64,000 nt of DNA, taken from Anodontia alba (lineage: Eukaryota; Mollusca; Bivalvia; Lucinida; Lucinidae). The stretch is taken from positions 42,900,803 through 42,964,802 of the forward strand of contig OZ024836.1 in the NCBI GenBank assembly GCA_964016985.1, given 5' to 3'. Below the pieces are notes generated by a model that was not told the DNA's origin, ran no database searches, and saw only the letters and a program-made list of their open reading frames with translations. Below are positions 14,101 through 26,100 of this stretch, piece by piece; position 1 is the stretch's first letter; each line of letters starts with the position of its first letter. The position numbers were made by a program, and so were the translations under genes.

Positions 14101-17100
14101 TCTCATTATCTAGGACCATCCACTTAACATGATACATAGTCTTGGATCATATGTAGTAATAATGCTTTGTATTTGTATATTTTCAGGTTGAAAAGTCAAG
14201 GCATGTGCTTCTTTTACGTGAAAAACTGGTGGAACAAAATAAAACTCATGAATTGAGCAAAATGGACAAAGAAATAACAAATATGTCAATGAAGGCTCAG
14301 AGAGAGCAAGCCAAAGTTCAGGAGTTGAAAGAAAAACTTGAGGAGTCTGTGACAGAAAAAGAAGATGATACTTCCGAGAAAAATAAATTTGCTTTGAAAA
14401 GAGACAATAGTTATTTTAATTTCCAAACTAATGGTGACAGGGAGAAAGAGCTTGCTGCTAAGTGTCTGCGGCTGATCTTACAAGGACGTCTGCCTCCTAG
14501 TCCTCCACCATTGAAGGTATGTAAAAGTTCCCATCTGATATGTTGTGAAAATTTGAGCCTAAAAGTTTATGATGCAAAGGTAACTACCCACAATTTGCAA
14601 AAGTTTTTTTTTCAGTCATTTTGAAATGGGTCCACGGCTGACAAAAGGGGCTTTACAACATTCTGCAGTGCTTTGAACAACAGATGTTTTTAAACTTAAA
14701 AATCCTATTTTTTTCGTTTTTGAATACTATTTGTTTATGAGCAATGCATAGTAGTACATCCAGTCTTCTAAATTTGGAGATACTTTGTTCAAGGTCATGT
14801 GATTGTTGCCATGGCAACCATATTACTGATATACTTATAGTCATAAAAGTCTTGCATTGCCATAGAAAAAAAGCTCCATAGCAACAATATTTGTTAAGAT
14901 TGCAGAAATACCAAATTTTGCTGTGTATTACTCGCATTTGCCAATTAATTACACATACCAAATATTTGCACAAGAGTTTATGGAAAAAAAAAAGCTGTTC
15001 CTATGTAGCACACGCAGTACATCCACATGCTTCATCTACTATTATAAGTTCCAGGGTGCTAATGATTACCGTATTTCACTTGGATTAGTTGAAAATGGCC
15101 AACTTCATGCCAGATTATGAGTCAAAACAGGCCAAATTTATGGTAGTGCGAACTGAATTCTGGTTGTGCAGCTCTGTTATCATGGGCCTCGGCAAACTTG
15201 ATTTAGTGTAGGCAGTTCTTTTCTTCCCCATTGCAGACGTGATGATAATAATAATATAGTTATTTCTTTCGTATGTCTCGTAATTAACACCTTCTCAGTG
15301 TCACTTTCTTAACTGAGACGTGAAATTATCAACTCAATGCAAACAACAAGTAAAGTTGACTAGTTGTCTATTTGCCTGCCAATTAACCAACTAAGTGCAC
15401 AGATCTATGCTGGTAATTTCTTGTGATAATGAACATTGTTTATTTCAAACCATTTGTCGATCAGTCGGAAGAAAAGAAGAAAAAGAAAAAAATAAAGATA
15501 AACATATGGTAAGACAAAAAAAAAAAAGATAAAATTTCAAATGACCGATCTACTAGCCGCAAAACCCCTGTTGATTTTGTTTATTAATGTTATTTTTTAA
15601 TACTTGCATAAACTTCAATACTTATTAGCTCACCTGAGCAAGGCTCAGGATAAGCTATTGTGATCACTTGCCATCCGTCGTCGTCCATCTGTCGTCTGTC
15701 CGTCCATTCACACTTTTGTACGACTTCTTCTCTGTAACCCTGGGCCAATTTTCTTCAAACTTCATGTGAAGCCTTGTGTTGTAGGGGGATTGACAGTTTG
15801 TACAAATGGTCACGGTTCGTTTATCAAGATGGCGGCCATGCCCATATATGGTAAAAACAATTAAAAATCTTCTTCTCCAGAACCAAGAAAGCTTCAAGGC
15901 TGAATCTTAGTACAGTAAAGCTCCTATATATCGCGGTCCTCGGGGTCCAGAGTCCGCTATCGCAATATAAATGGAGCACGATATATATCGCTTGGTTTCT
16001 CGCTGTGGTAGTTTGCTGAGACATCACTGATAAATGGCATTCAGTCATGCTGTCAGCCATATTTCCTAATTAAAATTGGATTAGAATTGCTCAATGGCAT
16101 AATTTACAATGGTGCGCCTTGTCTAACAAGTAATTTCAATCGCAACTAGCTGATAAACTACATTTGAAAACAAGAAATCATCGGGTTGACAATTTAGGAC
16201 GCCATTTTGGATACTCTGGTTCCCTGGAACGGCGAAGGGAAGTTACTCAAACTGCTTCAGTTGGGCTAAGATAATTTGAGTTGCTTCCCTTTACATATTA
16301 TTGTGTTGCATGAGCAAAAAAAAACAAAAAAAACAAAAAAAACTGTCGTTTATCAAAGTTAATTTCTTTTTATTTTAGTTTTTATGTTTTATTTTTGACG
16401 CAGTTGTTTTCTTTGATGATAATGATTATGATAATAACAGCGACATAATTTATTGTTTGCCAATTATAATCAACGTGTGCGCTGATTGACACTAAGTGGA
16501 TGGTTTGTCATAATACCTGACGCGACTTAGCGTCAGGATAGGCGCGAAAAATCAATTACCGGAAGCAAAACACGTTTTTTTTTTCTTTCTGAAGTTAAAT
16601 AAAACAACAAATATATTATGATTTTGAATTTTTTTTTTTTTTTTTTTTTTGCTTATGGAAAATTTGGGAGCCATGGCCGATCCGCAATATATACTGGATT
16701 TCGCGAAATAACGGACCGCGATGTATTGGATCTACACTGTATATAGCATCATGGACTCAAGATCTACCAAGTTTGTTCAAATGATGACCCTAGGTTGACT
16801 TTTGACCTTTTTACGGCAAGGTCAAATTTGCGTCCCCATGCATTTGTATGGGAAAAATGTTGAAAAGTCATTTTCTCAAAATGAATTAAAGACTAATGGC
16901 TGAAACTTACAATGAGTGAATGGGTTCACATGGGGCCTTCTGTCAAAGGGTTGATGACGCTTTGTTCAAATGGTTCTGCATCATTGAATAAGATGGCTGC
17001 CATGCCAATATATGGTAAAAACACTTAAAAATCTTCTACTCCAGTAATAAGAAAGCTTTGAGACTGAATCTTGGTACACAGTATCGGGGACTCAAAGTCT

Positions 17101-20100
17101 ACCAAGTTTATTAAAATTATGAGACTAGGATGACCTTTGACCATTTTATGGTATGGTCTTATTTGTGTCCCAGTTGCTGTGGCAATACTGGAAGACTGTT
17201 GCATGGCATTTGCAAATATGCAGTAGAGTGCATTGTGGCCCATGGGCCTTTTATTTATTTTTTCAATTTATGATCGTTTTTGCAGATGTTTATATTTTAC
17301 CAAATAACCAATTTATTTCTTATTTTGAAGTAGGGTAAATCAGTTTTCCAGGCTGAAAAACATGATCAAAAATGGTATGAGAAAGGGTATTAAATTAATG
17401 CAAATCAAGACCAAGTAGCTTGTTTTGAGCTGCCAGAACCAGAACCATGGTATGGGTGAGATAGGTATCAAGATCCATGGATATCTTATTGTGATTGATC
17501 TGTGTCATGTTTATAACGGGCAATCGTGTGTGTCATGAATTTTTCACCACTGATTATCTTAGCGATTTCTATTCTGATTTTGGTGTTCCTATCAGTAACA
17601 TGCATCATATTTTTGAAAAGGCTTTCTGGGTATAAAAAAAAAAAACTGACGCATGTCATGCACAGCTAAATATGGTAATTAGCCAAAAGAAAAAAATAAT
17701 CAAAAAATAAAATACACCTCACATTTGTTTGTCCATGCCTTGCAGACCCCTATGACAGAGTCCTTGGTTAGTTCTGTATCCACCTCTTCAGAGAGTGATG
17801 CTGGAGTCAGTGGGGAATCTAGTATGGTTTCTTCATCAGCCTCAGAAATGTTCAAGTAAGTAACATTTCTCTAGATGAGATGTTTTCATTAATCATAGTT
17901 TTTGATAGTTCATAATTATAGATAAGATGATGTATCAGGTTGAGGCATTTCTCATGAGTTCCCACAAATTACACTTTCATGGAGAAAGAAAAAAAAGTCA
18001 GTGTTTTTGTATATTACTCCATAAAAATGTGGTACTCATTACAATCCTATTGATGAGGTGATTCTGTTGAGTAACCACAATATATGTTTTCATGGCAAAA
18101 TAAGAAAAATATCAATACCTTTTTTTATATTTTTGTATATTATTCCATGAAAACATGGTACACATTAAAATCTAGTTGATGAGGTGATTCTAATGAGTAC
18201 TCATATGATTATAAAAAAATACCATAATACCCCTAAGTACTGGGACTGATAGGTCTTTGCAAACAGTGTAGACCCAGATTAGACACCACAGAATGCAGTG
18301 TCTGATCAGGATCTACACTGTTTGCCATACATATAGCAATATTTTAGACACATCAAGAGGTAATAGAATGGACTATTTCAAACTTTAGGACAAGTATGGT
18401 AAGTAGATAAGGTGTCCCAATATTTAGGGTAAATATGGTTACGTTGAATATATTGACAACTAGGGAAGGCCCTCATCAGACAAATCAGATGTGTAAGCTG
18501 ATGTTTTTTTGTTTTTTTTTCCTTTGCTGTTTGCATAAAGGCCAGCTTTTACATTCCTTCATATATTTGGTGCAGAAACTCCAAAAACCTAAATTATCTT
18601 CAGCATAGCTTAGTATTGTGCTGATTGTCACTGAACATCGAAAACTGATCGTTCAGACCAATGTCTGTGATAATCGATAGTAATTCACATGACATGTCAA
18701 ACCTTCCTTTCTTTGATCTTATGACTGTATGGCATTTCATTGCATAGAGCCTTTCAATATCATCACGAAAACATGCTTATATAATGTAGACTCCCTTAAA
18801 CCCCAAGTTTATATAGTAAAACTGGAGTTTACAGGGGTAGACATTATTTTTCTTATTTGTGTTCAAAAACATAGATTGTGGGTACTCATTAGAACCGCCT
18901 CGCTGAGGCAGTTTTAATGAGTACCCACAATCTATGTTTTGAGCAGAAATTTGAAAAATGTCAGTGTTTTTTATCTGAAAAATTTCAGTTTTTGGTGGTG
19001 AAATTTTCTATATATTTGAATAGGCATGTTTTCATAATGCATCCCTTCACCATCTCAATATGACTTAAATAATGTTGAAGACAGCAAACATGATATGAAT
19101 AGGCGTGTTTTCATAATGCATCCCTTCACGAGATCTCAATATGACTTAAATAATGTTGAAGGAAGCAAACATGAAATCATCATCATCTTGACACTTCCAG
19201 GTTAAATTTACCAAAATGAAGAGATAAATGACAAACTAAAGGCTAAACATGTGATTTGATTATTCTTGTCCTCAGATCAACATCCCAGGACCAAATCCAG
19301 ACGTCAAAATCATCCGACAACATCACATCAGCCCCCTCCACAGACGCAAATGCTCCAGATAGGAAGTTAACTCTCCCAATAAAGAGTATACGACCAGATC
19401 TGGATAAATTTATTTTTGCACCAGATGTAGAGGAGGTTAGAGTAAGCCCAGTTGTTGCAAGGAAAGGTTGGTTGAACTTCCTGGATGAAAAGTCTAATGG
19501 TTGGATCCGAAAATGGGTGGTAAGTGTCATTGTTATGTGTCAAAGAATGAATACAGTCGACTCTTGTTATCTCGACTTTGCTTATCTTGAATAACCGCTT
19601 ATCTTGAAGAGAAAATCTGTTCCCTATTTTAACATGGAACTCTAACAACAGGTAACAAAATATTGTGGAAAAGAGGAGAAATTGCTTGTAAGAAGCAATT
19701 TCTCCTCTTTTTCCACAATATTTTCATTATATCTCCAACTTGAGGAGTCAAATTGCATATTCACTTGTGAAATGTGGTTGTTTGAATTATTTTTCCTCAT
19801 TTCTGCAAATCTGATATGTCGAGGTACAGATATCCCAAAGTATTTCAGAGAGTCATGTTACTTACTTGAACGTTTCTGAGGCTGATGAAGAAACCATACT
19901 TTGACTTGGAGATAATGAGAGTCGACTGTATTTCATTCCAGTTTTACTGCATAACTCCAGATAAAAGATGTATTCAAAAGATAATGTTTTGTTATTTTTG
20001 CTAAACATAAATTTGCATTCCATTGCATACCTACAAGATAAAAAAAACAAACAAAAAAAACAAAAAAACTTATCTTATGGGTACTCACTGGAATTTTCTA

Positions 20101-23100
20101 GATAAATACCTTCAATATGCCAGGCTTCATTGCATAATTGGTTGCATGTCTGGTTGCAGAAACAGTGGTTCGTAACTTTAGCAGAAACTGATTTTGAAAT
20201 AATTTCTAGTCATTCTCCCCCTTCTGCAATTCAAGAAAGGCAGTTGTCATTTACTGGCAAAGTATGTGTACAAGTACTGGTTTCCACTTAGAGGAATAAG
20301 CCTGCCCAGGAAATATGTGAGGAGGTTAACGGACTGGCTTAACAGTGTTGAATGGTCCATAAAATTCCAACTAAAACAGTCCAGTGAGGAAGGTTTTCAA
20401 TCTCAGAAAAATGGAAGAAGTCACAAGGGGAAAGGTCTGGAAGGAGGGTGTGGTAAAACTGTTAGCTTCTCTTTTTTTTTTTTTTTTTCAAAAATATCGT
20501 AACTATGGCAAACATATGGGCTAGGGCATTATCATGTAGAAGTCGGACATGTTGGAAACCTATGACAGGGCACCATTTCTGATAGTATGTTTTCAATTTA
20601 ATACCACATCTTTGTAATATTTTCCAGTAAGGCTTTTGCCTGTTTTCATTGGCACCTGTATTATAACGCCTTCACCAAAGAAGATTGCATACAAAACCAT
20701 TTTTGCTCTTAATGTGCGTTTAGCAATTACTGGTCTTTGGTTGTTTTATGGTTGCCTGTATTTTATTGCTTACCTTCCTAAAAGGTTCAAAATAAAATGA
20801 ACCCAATTTTCACTGCCAGTGACAATATTTCTTTTCATCATATTTTGGAAATATTTTGAGCAATTGTTTGGCTACTTTAACTCTCTGCTTCTTTTGACCA
20901 TCAGTCAACAAATGAAAAAAAAAAGGTAAGAGAAAAGTCCAGGGAGTGCCACAATCACAAACCACAGCCCTTCCCAGACACCAAGAGGAAGAGGAAACAG
21001 ACAAAACGAAACAAGCGCAGATCAAACAAAGGTACGAAAAGCACTAAGATTAGCTCTCTCTTCCCCAAGCGAGGTAATTGCATTGCTAAAAGGACTGAAA
21101 AACACAAGAACAAAATAACACAAGGTAAGACATAAAACAAATAGCCTCGTAGCATAAACCACAAAGCAACAAAGAGTAAGACTAACACCAGGACCACCGC
21201 CTTAGAACGGTCAGTAGAATAAACCATGAAAGGTGATTGTAAATTGCAAACTCTGGCACTTGAAATAATAACACCATTAAATGAATGTACGGGGAGACTT
21301 TCTAGGATCCATTTGGCAGAAATCTTCCTAACATTCAAGATCTTGTTTAGAATGTATTGAACTCTTGATAATGAGATGCCAGCTATTCATGCATTATTAC
21401 GTACTGTATACCTAGCATCCCTTTCAACAATTTCTTCTACTTTTGATACAATTTCGTCACAAGATGCAGATTTTAGCCTTCCTGATCTGGGTGCATTTTC
21501 CAGAATCATATTTCTTTTTCCATCTTCAAACCATGTCATAAGACACATTAATAGATCCGTAAACAACAGAAATTTCATTAAATATTTGTTTCAAAGAACA
21601 ACCTATCTTAGAGTGAGCTTTTATGTAGACCTGTATTTCCTCCTTCTTGGCAACACTTTTACCAACTATTTTTACTACAGTAGTCAACGACTGCGTGTAT
21701 TCAAATGGCAAATTATCTATCTTTCAGTTAGATTTATGGGCACATGTACACATCCTTGTGTAGGTATTGAATAGCACTATACAGGTATGTTTTGATTTAT
21801 TTCAAGTCTCGCATGGATATCAAGCAACAACACAATAAGCAAGTCTTCTGGAATACCCCTCGTATTTCCAAAATTCTGAAAATGCAGAATATTGATAAAC
21901 TTTTTGAGAGTTGGTAAGCCTGAATAGATCTTTGAAGTTACTTCTGGAATACCCCTCGTATTTCCAAAATTCTGAAAATGCAGAATATTGATGAACTTCT
22001 TTGAGAGTTGGTAAGCCTGAATAGATCTTTGAAGTTTACATATACTTTTCAGTTTGATTACAGCTAAATAATATTGATAAAGTCTAAGAATGATATTTTT
22101 TCAGGTTGTGCGTCGGCCATATGTATATATCTATAATAGTGACAAAGATCCTATGGAACGAGGGGTGATCAATCTTGCCACTGCCCAGATAGAATATAGT
22201 GAGGATCAACAATCTCTGCTGAAGGTATGCATGTTGTAAATGATTATTACTGTAAATATTCGGGCACCTTTATTGTTGTGGTATGACTACAAGATTGTTG
22301 AAAGTGACATTAAATGTGAAGAAAACAAAATTGGACACCTTAATTTCTTACAGTACTAGACATTAAAATTTTGAACAAGTTCATTCTACCACTATTACTG
22401 GCAAAAGAATGTGCACAATACTGGTTAACTGCTTAGAGGACTAAGCCTGCCCAGTAAAAGAGGTTAGTAAACTGACTGTGTTCAACTTGACCCCATTGGT
22501 TTCACTGGGCCGTAAAACCTCAACACAAACAAAATTATTTAACCACCTGTTGATTTGTTTGTCTACTTTTGTCAAACTTGTAGACCCTGATCAGATGACA
22601 TGTTTTGTGGTGTCTGATCTGGGTTTGCTCTGTCTGTCTGAATACTTGGGGTAAATGTAGCAGGAACTGCCAGAAAACTTAACCGATGCCTTGCTGAATA
22701 AATTAAGATGCCATGCCCAATTTTAATTTTCAGCCAATCAGATTACTTGATCCAGGATTTTGATTCAGATTCACATACTTGATGACAAACAGTGCAGATC
22801 CAGATCAGTTGGCTTCTTCAGAAGCCAACTGATCTGGATCTACACTGTTTGCAAAAGCAGGATATATCAGGGTATAGCAGGACTAGGGCTAACAAGGTAG
22901 GAAAAGCAAAGGTTTCTGTAGCCCAGTGAGGAATGTTGCTGTTAACACACTGTAACTGAGTGCTTTAAGGGGAATTGATATATTTTCAAAGGAGATAACT
23001 CCGAATTGTATTGTCTTCCTTTGGAAAGGTGTCTTCTCTGAAAGGAAAGAATTTTCTCCCCTTGGTCCTTTGGAGTTTGGGATAAGAAGAGTCAAACATT

Positions 23101-26100
23101 CTTGCAAATGAGCTGTTTTGATATACTGTGTATATTTATAAAAATGTTCAAAAATGTTGTATTCATCAAATGTTGTGCCTTTGAAAATAGTTAATATGTA
23201 CAGACAACCCTCTTTATACTGACACTCGATCAAGAACAAAGTTTGTTATAATGACAATTTGATTGTCAGGAACCTTCGCTTATGAGATAACAGTTAGTCA
23301 GAAATTATGCAAGAATATTGTATTTTATACTTTAAAGAAACATATGTTTGGGATATTTGTTAGAATTGCCTCAGTGGGGGGATTCTAACAAATATCCAAA
23401 ACATATGTTCTATAAGGAAATAAGAACATATACCAATCTGTTCATTAAGTACTGTACAACAGCAAATTCATTTTAATGTCAACCTCTCTGGGAACAAATG
23501 CTGTCGTTGTAACGAGGGTTTACTGTATTTTCTTAATCTTCAGGCTAGAAATACATTCTCTGTATTGACCCGGTTCCGAGGGTTCCTGCTTCAGACACCA
23601 GATGATAAAGAATTCCATGATTGGCTTTATGCCATTAATCCACTGCTTGCTGGACAAATAAGGTGAATATAATTATTAGGACCCAGTTGCTCAAAACTTT
23701 TGATGTTGTTAGTTAACTTATCATTAAAACTTTAAATATGCATAAATGCTAATATTTTTGGTGAAAAAATGTGAATAGCTGCTGCATTTGCAAAAGCTAC
23801 TCACATTTTTCAGCAAAAATACCTGTAAATTAGATACTGTACTTGCTAGAATAGCCAACATTTTACCACTAATGAGCTTGTTAAGCTAATGATACTTTGA
23901 ACAACTGGGCCCAGGTTAAAAATCTGTCCTTGTTCCCGTAAGGTATAGTGAAAATACAGGGGTCTACATTATTATATAAAGCAAATTTTCAAGCAAATTT
24001 GCAGTTTTTAGACCAGTTTAAAGTTGTTTGCTATTTCTGTCCAACTTAATTGAATAAAATTGCCTTAATGGGCTTTATATCTACTGTCCTTTTGACATCC
24101 TTCGGAAAGATGGTTTTTGCTTGGCATTTTATTGTAAATGAAAATGTTTTGTTCTGATTGACCATATCTTACCAGAAACCATTTGTCTTTCTGTTTCTGC
24201 GCTTTGTTTTCAAATATTTACTGTGAAATTAATTTTACGAACAAAAAAGGGTCTGACCTATGCAATTTCTGTAGGGAATTGGATTTTTGGAAAAATTTTA
24301 TTAGAATTTATATTTTGCTTTTCTTTACTTACTTTAAATTACTAAGTATTGTTATTGCTTAACTCCTTACATTTGAACAATCCATTCTCTGTTACCTGTT
24401 GATGTGTTGAAAAAGAACTGGCAGATGAATGGTAGACAGTGTACACCCTAATTAGATTCTTCATTTTGTTGCATCTGATCAGGCTCTGCACTGTTTGAGC
24501 TGGCTTGTCTGTTCCAGTACCTAGGATAAATATGATAACAATCTTTCTTTTTAGCTCACCTGAGCCATAGGCTCAGGATGAGCTATTGTGATCACTTGCT
24601 GTTTGTCATCCGTCCATCCACACCTTTGAATGGCTTCTCCTCTGAAACCCTTGGGCTAATTTTCTTCAAACTTCATGTGGAGCCTTCTGTTGAAGGGGAT
24701 TGAAAATTTGTACACATGGTCCCGGTCTGTTAATCAAGATGGCCACCGTTCCCTTATTGCGTAAAAACACTTAAATATCTTCTTCTCCACAACCATGAAA
24801 GCTTTGAGGCTAAATCTTGGTATATAGCATCGGGACTCAAGGCCGACCAAGTTTCTTCAAATGATGACCCTAGGTTGACTTTGACCTATTTACGGCAAGA
24901 TCGAATTTTTGTCCCTATGCAGTTGTATGGGGCAAATATTGAAAATGCAGTTTCTCAAAATGTATTAAAGACTATTGGCTGAAACTTATAGTGTATGGTC
25001 AAAGTAGCAAAGCCTTTTAGTTACAATAAAGATTTTGTCCCGGGGTTATCTGCCCTTGCCCCTGGACTACATGCATGTATAAAATCTTGTAATCTTAAAA
25101 CGTCTTCTACTCTGAAACAGCTTGACCAATTTTCACCAGATTTCACATTGAGCCTTCTGTCAAATGGGCAGGGGTCAGGCTACAGGGCGACTGGGGCAAA
25201 ATAGTCGCCCTTGAGGGCTCTAAGTCACCTTGGGAAGCCCTGAGGGCGACAAAAACTTTGCCCTCGCTTTTTGTAACTTTTGAAAAAGCTAATACTTGTG
25301 CAAAACGAACTTCTTGTTAGGAGAAATCCAGTAAAAATTGAACAAACATGCAAAGGTAAAATTCTTTCGAAAAAAAGTTGTTAGAAGTATCAGAAATGCC
25401 ACAGAATAAAAGTCTAATGTGGTTAAACAAGTTTTGGAGGAAAACTGTTTGCCTACTAAGTGACCAAAAGATCGTTTTCGTCAATGTCATTAGTTTTCGT
25501 GGGTGTCCGTTTTTTCATAAATGAACCATTTACGTGCTGAAAATTGGTCAGAAACAGCATTAAAAATGCTAAAAACTAAGTTTAAGACATTTTAGCTAAC
25601 AAATTTCTTTTTATCATTATGTTTATAGCTTATCAGATCTTGAAGTTTTGACTAAGAAGATCAGTTTCCAAAAAGATATGGGTGCAGATGTGATGCATTT
25701 GCCCTGCTCACGTCTGTGTTTCTGTGGATCATTTAATTGGTTTAAAAGTAAGAATTAACAGATCTACAGTAAAAATTGTTTCCTTTTTTGTTAATTCCCA
25801 AGACAATGCGGTAAAGCGAGTCGAGAGTCCTTAAGTGTCATGCTTTCCGAGTCTTGACTTCTCCCTCATCCTATAAAACTTCTCCCTGTTTTGTCTGGAG
25901 GGAGAAGTGACGGAGGGAGAAGTCACTTCTCCCTAAATTTCTGAGCCAGCTTGACCCCTGACTGGGTATTATCAATTTGTTCTGCATCAATAAACAAGAT
26001 GGCAACCATGCCCATATATGGTAAATAACACTTAAAATCTTCCTCTCCAGAACTGAGAAAGCTTCAAGGCTGAATCTTGGTATAAAGTATCCCGACTTTA

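Larger units (their letters stand above)
19552..19930. mobile_element. family H MITE carrying a kinesin exon fragment
   Basis: TA-CAGTCGACTCTTGTTATCTC at the left and GAGATAATGAGAGTCGACTG-TA at the right: imperfect terminal inverted repeats with TA flanks, as in Tc1/mariner-type MITEs. It begins 33 nt after the exon 5 donor. It contains two insertions relative to a simple H element: a 68-bp palindrome (19657-19724) and an antisense exon 4 segment (19855-19900). Confidence 0.85.

Noticed and set aside
14517..14624. Extension of kinesin exon 3 past 14516
   Set aside because: AAG/gtatgt is a strong donor, and exon 4 continues in phase with the expected linker.
20955..21338. 127-codon minus-strand frame with hydrophobic segments
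   Set aside because: It joins a mariner relic to an unrelated insert; not a gene.
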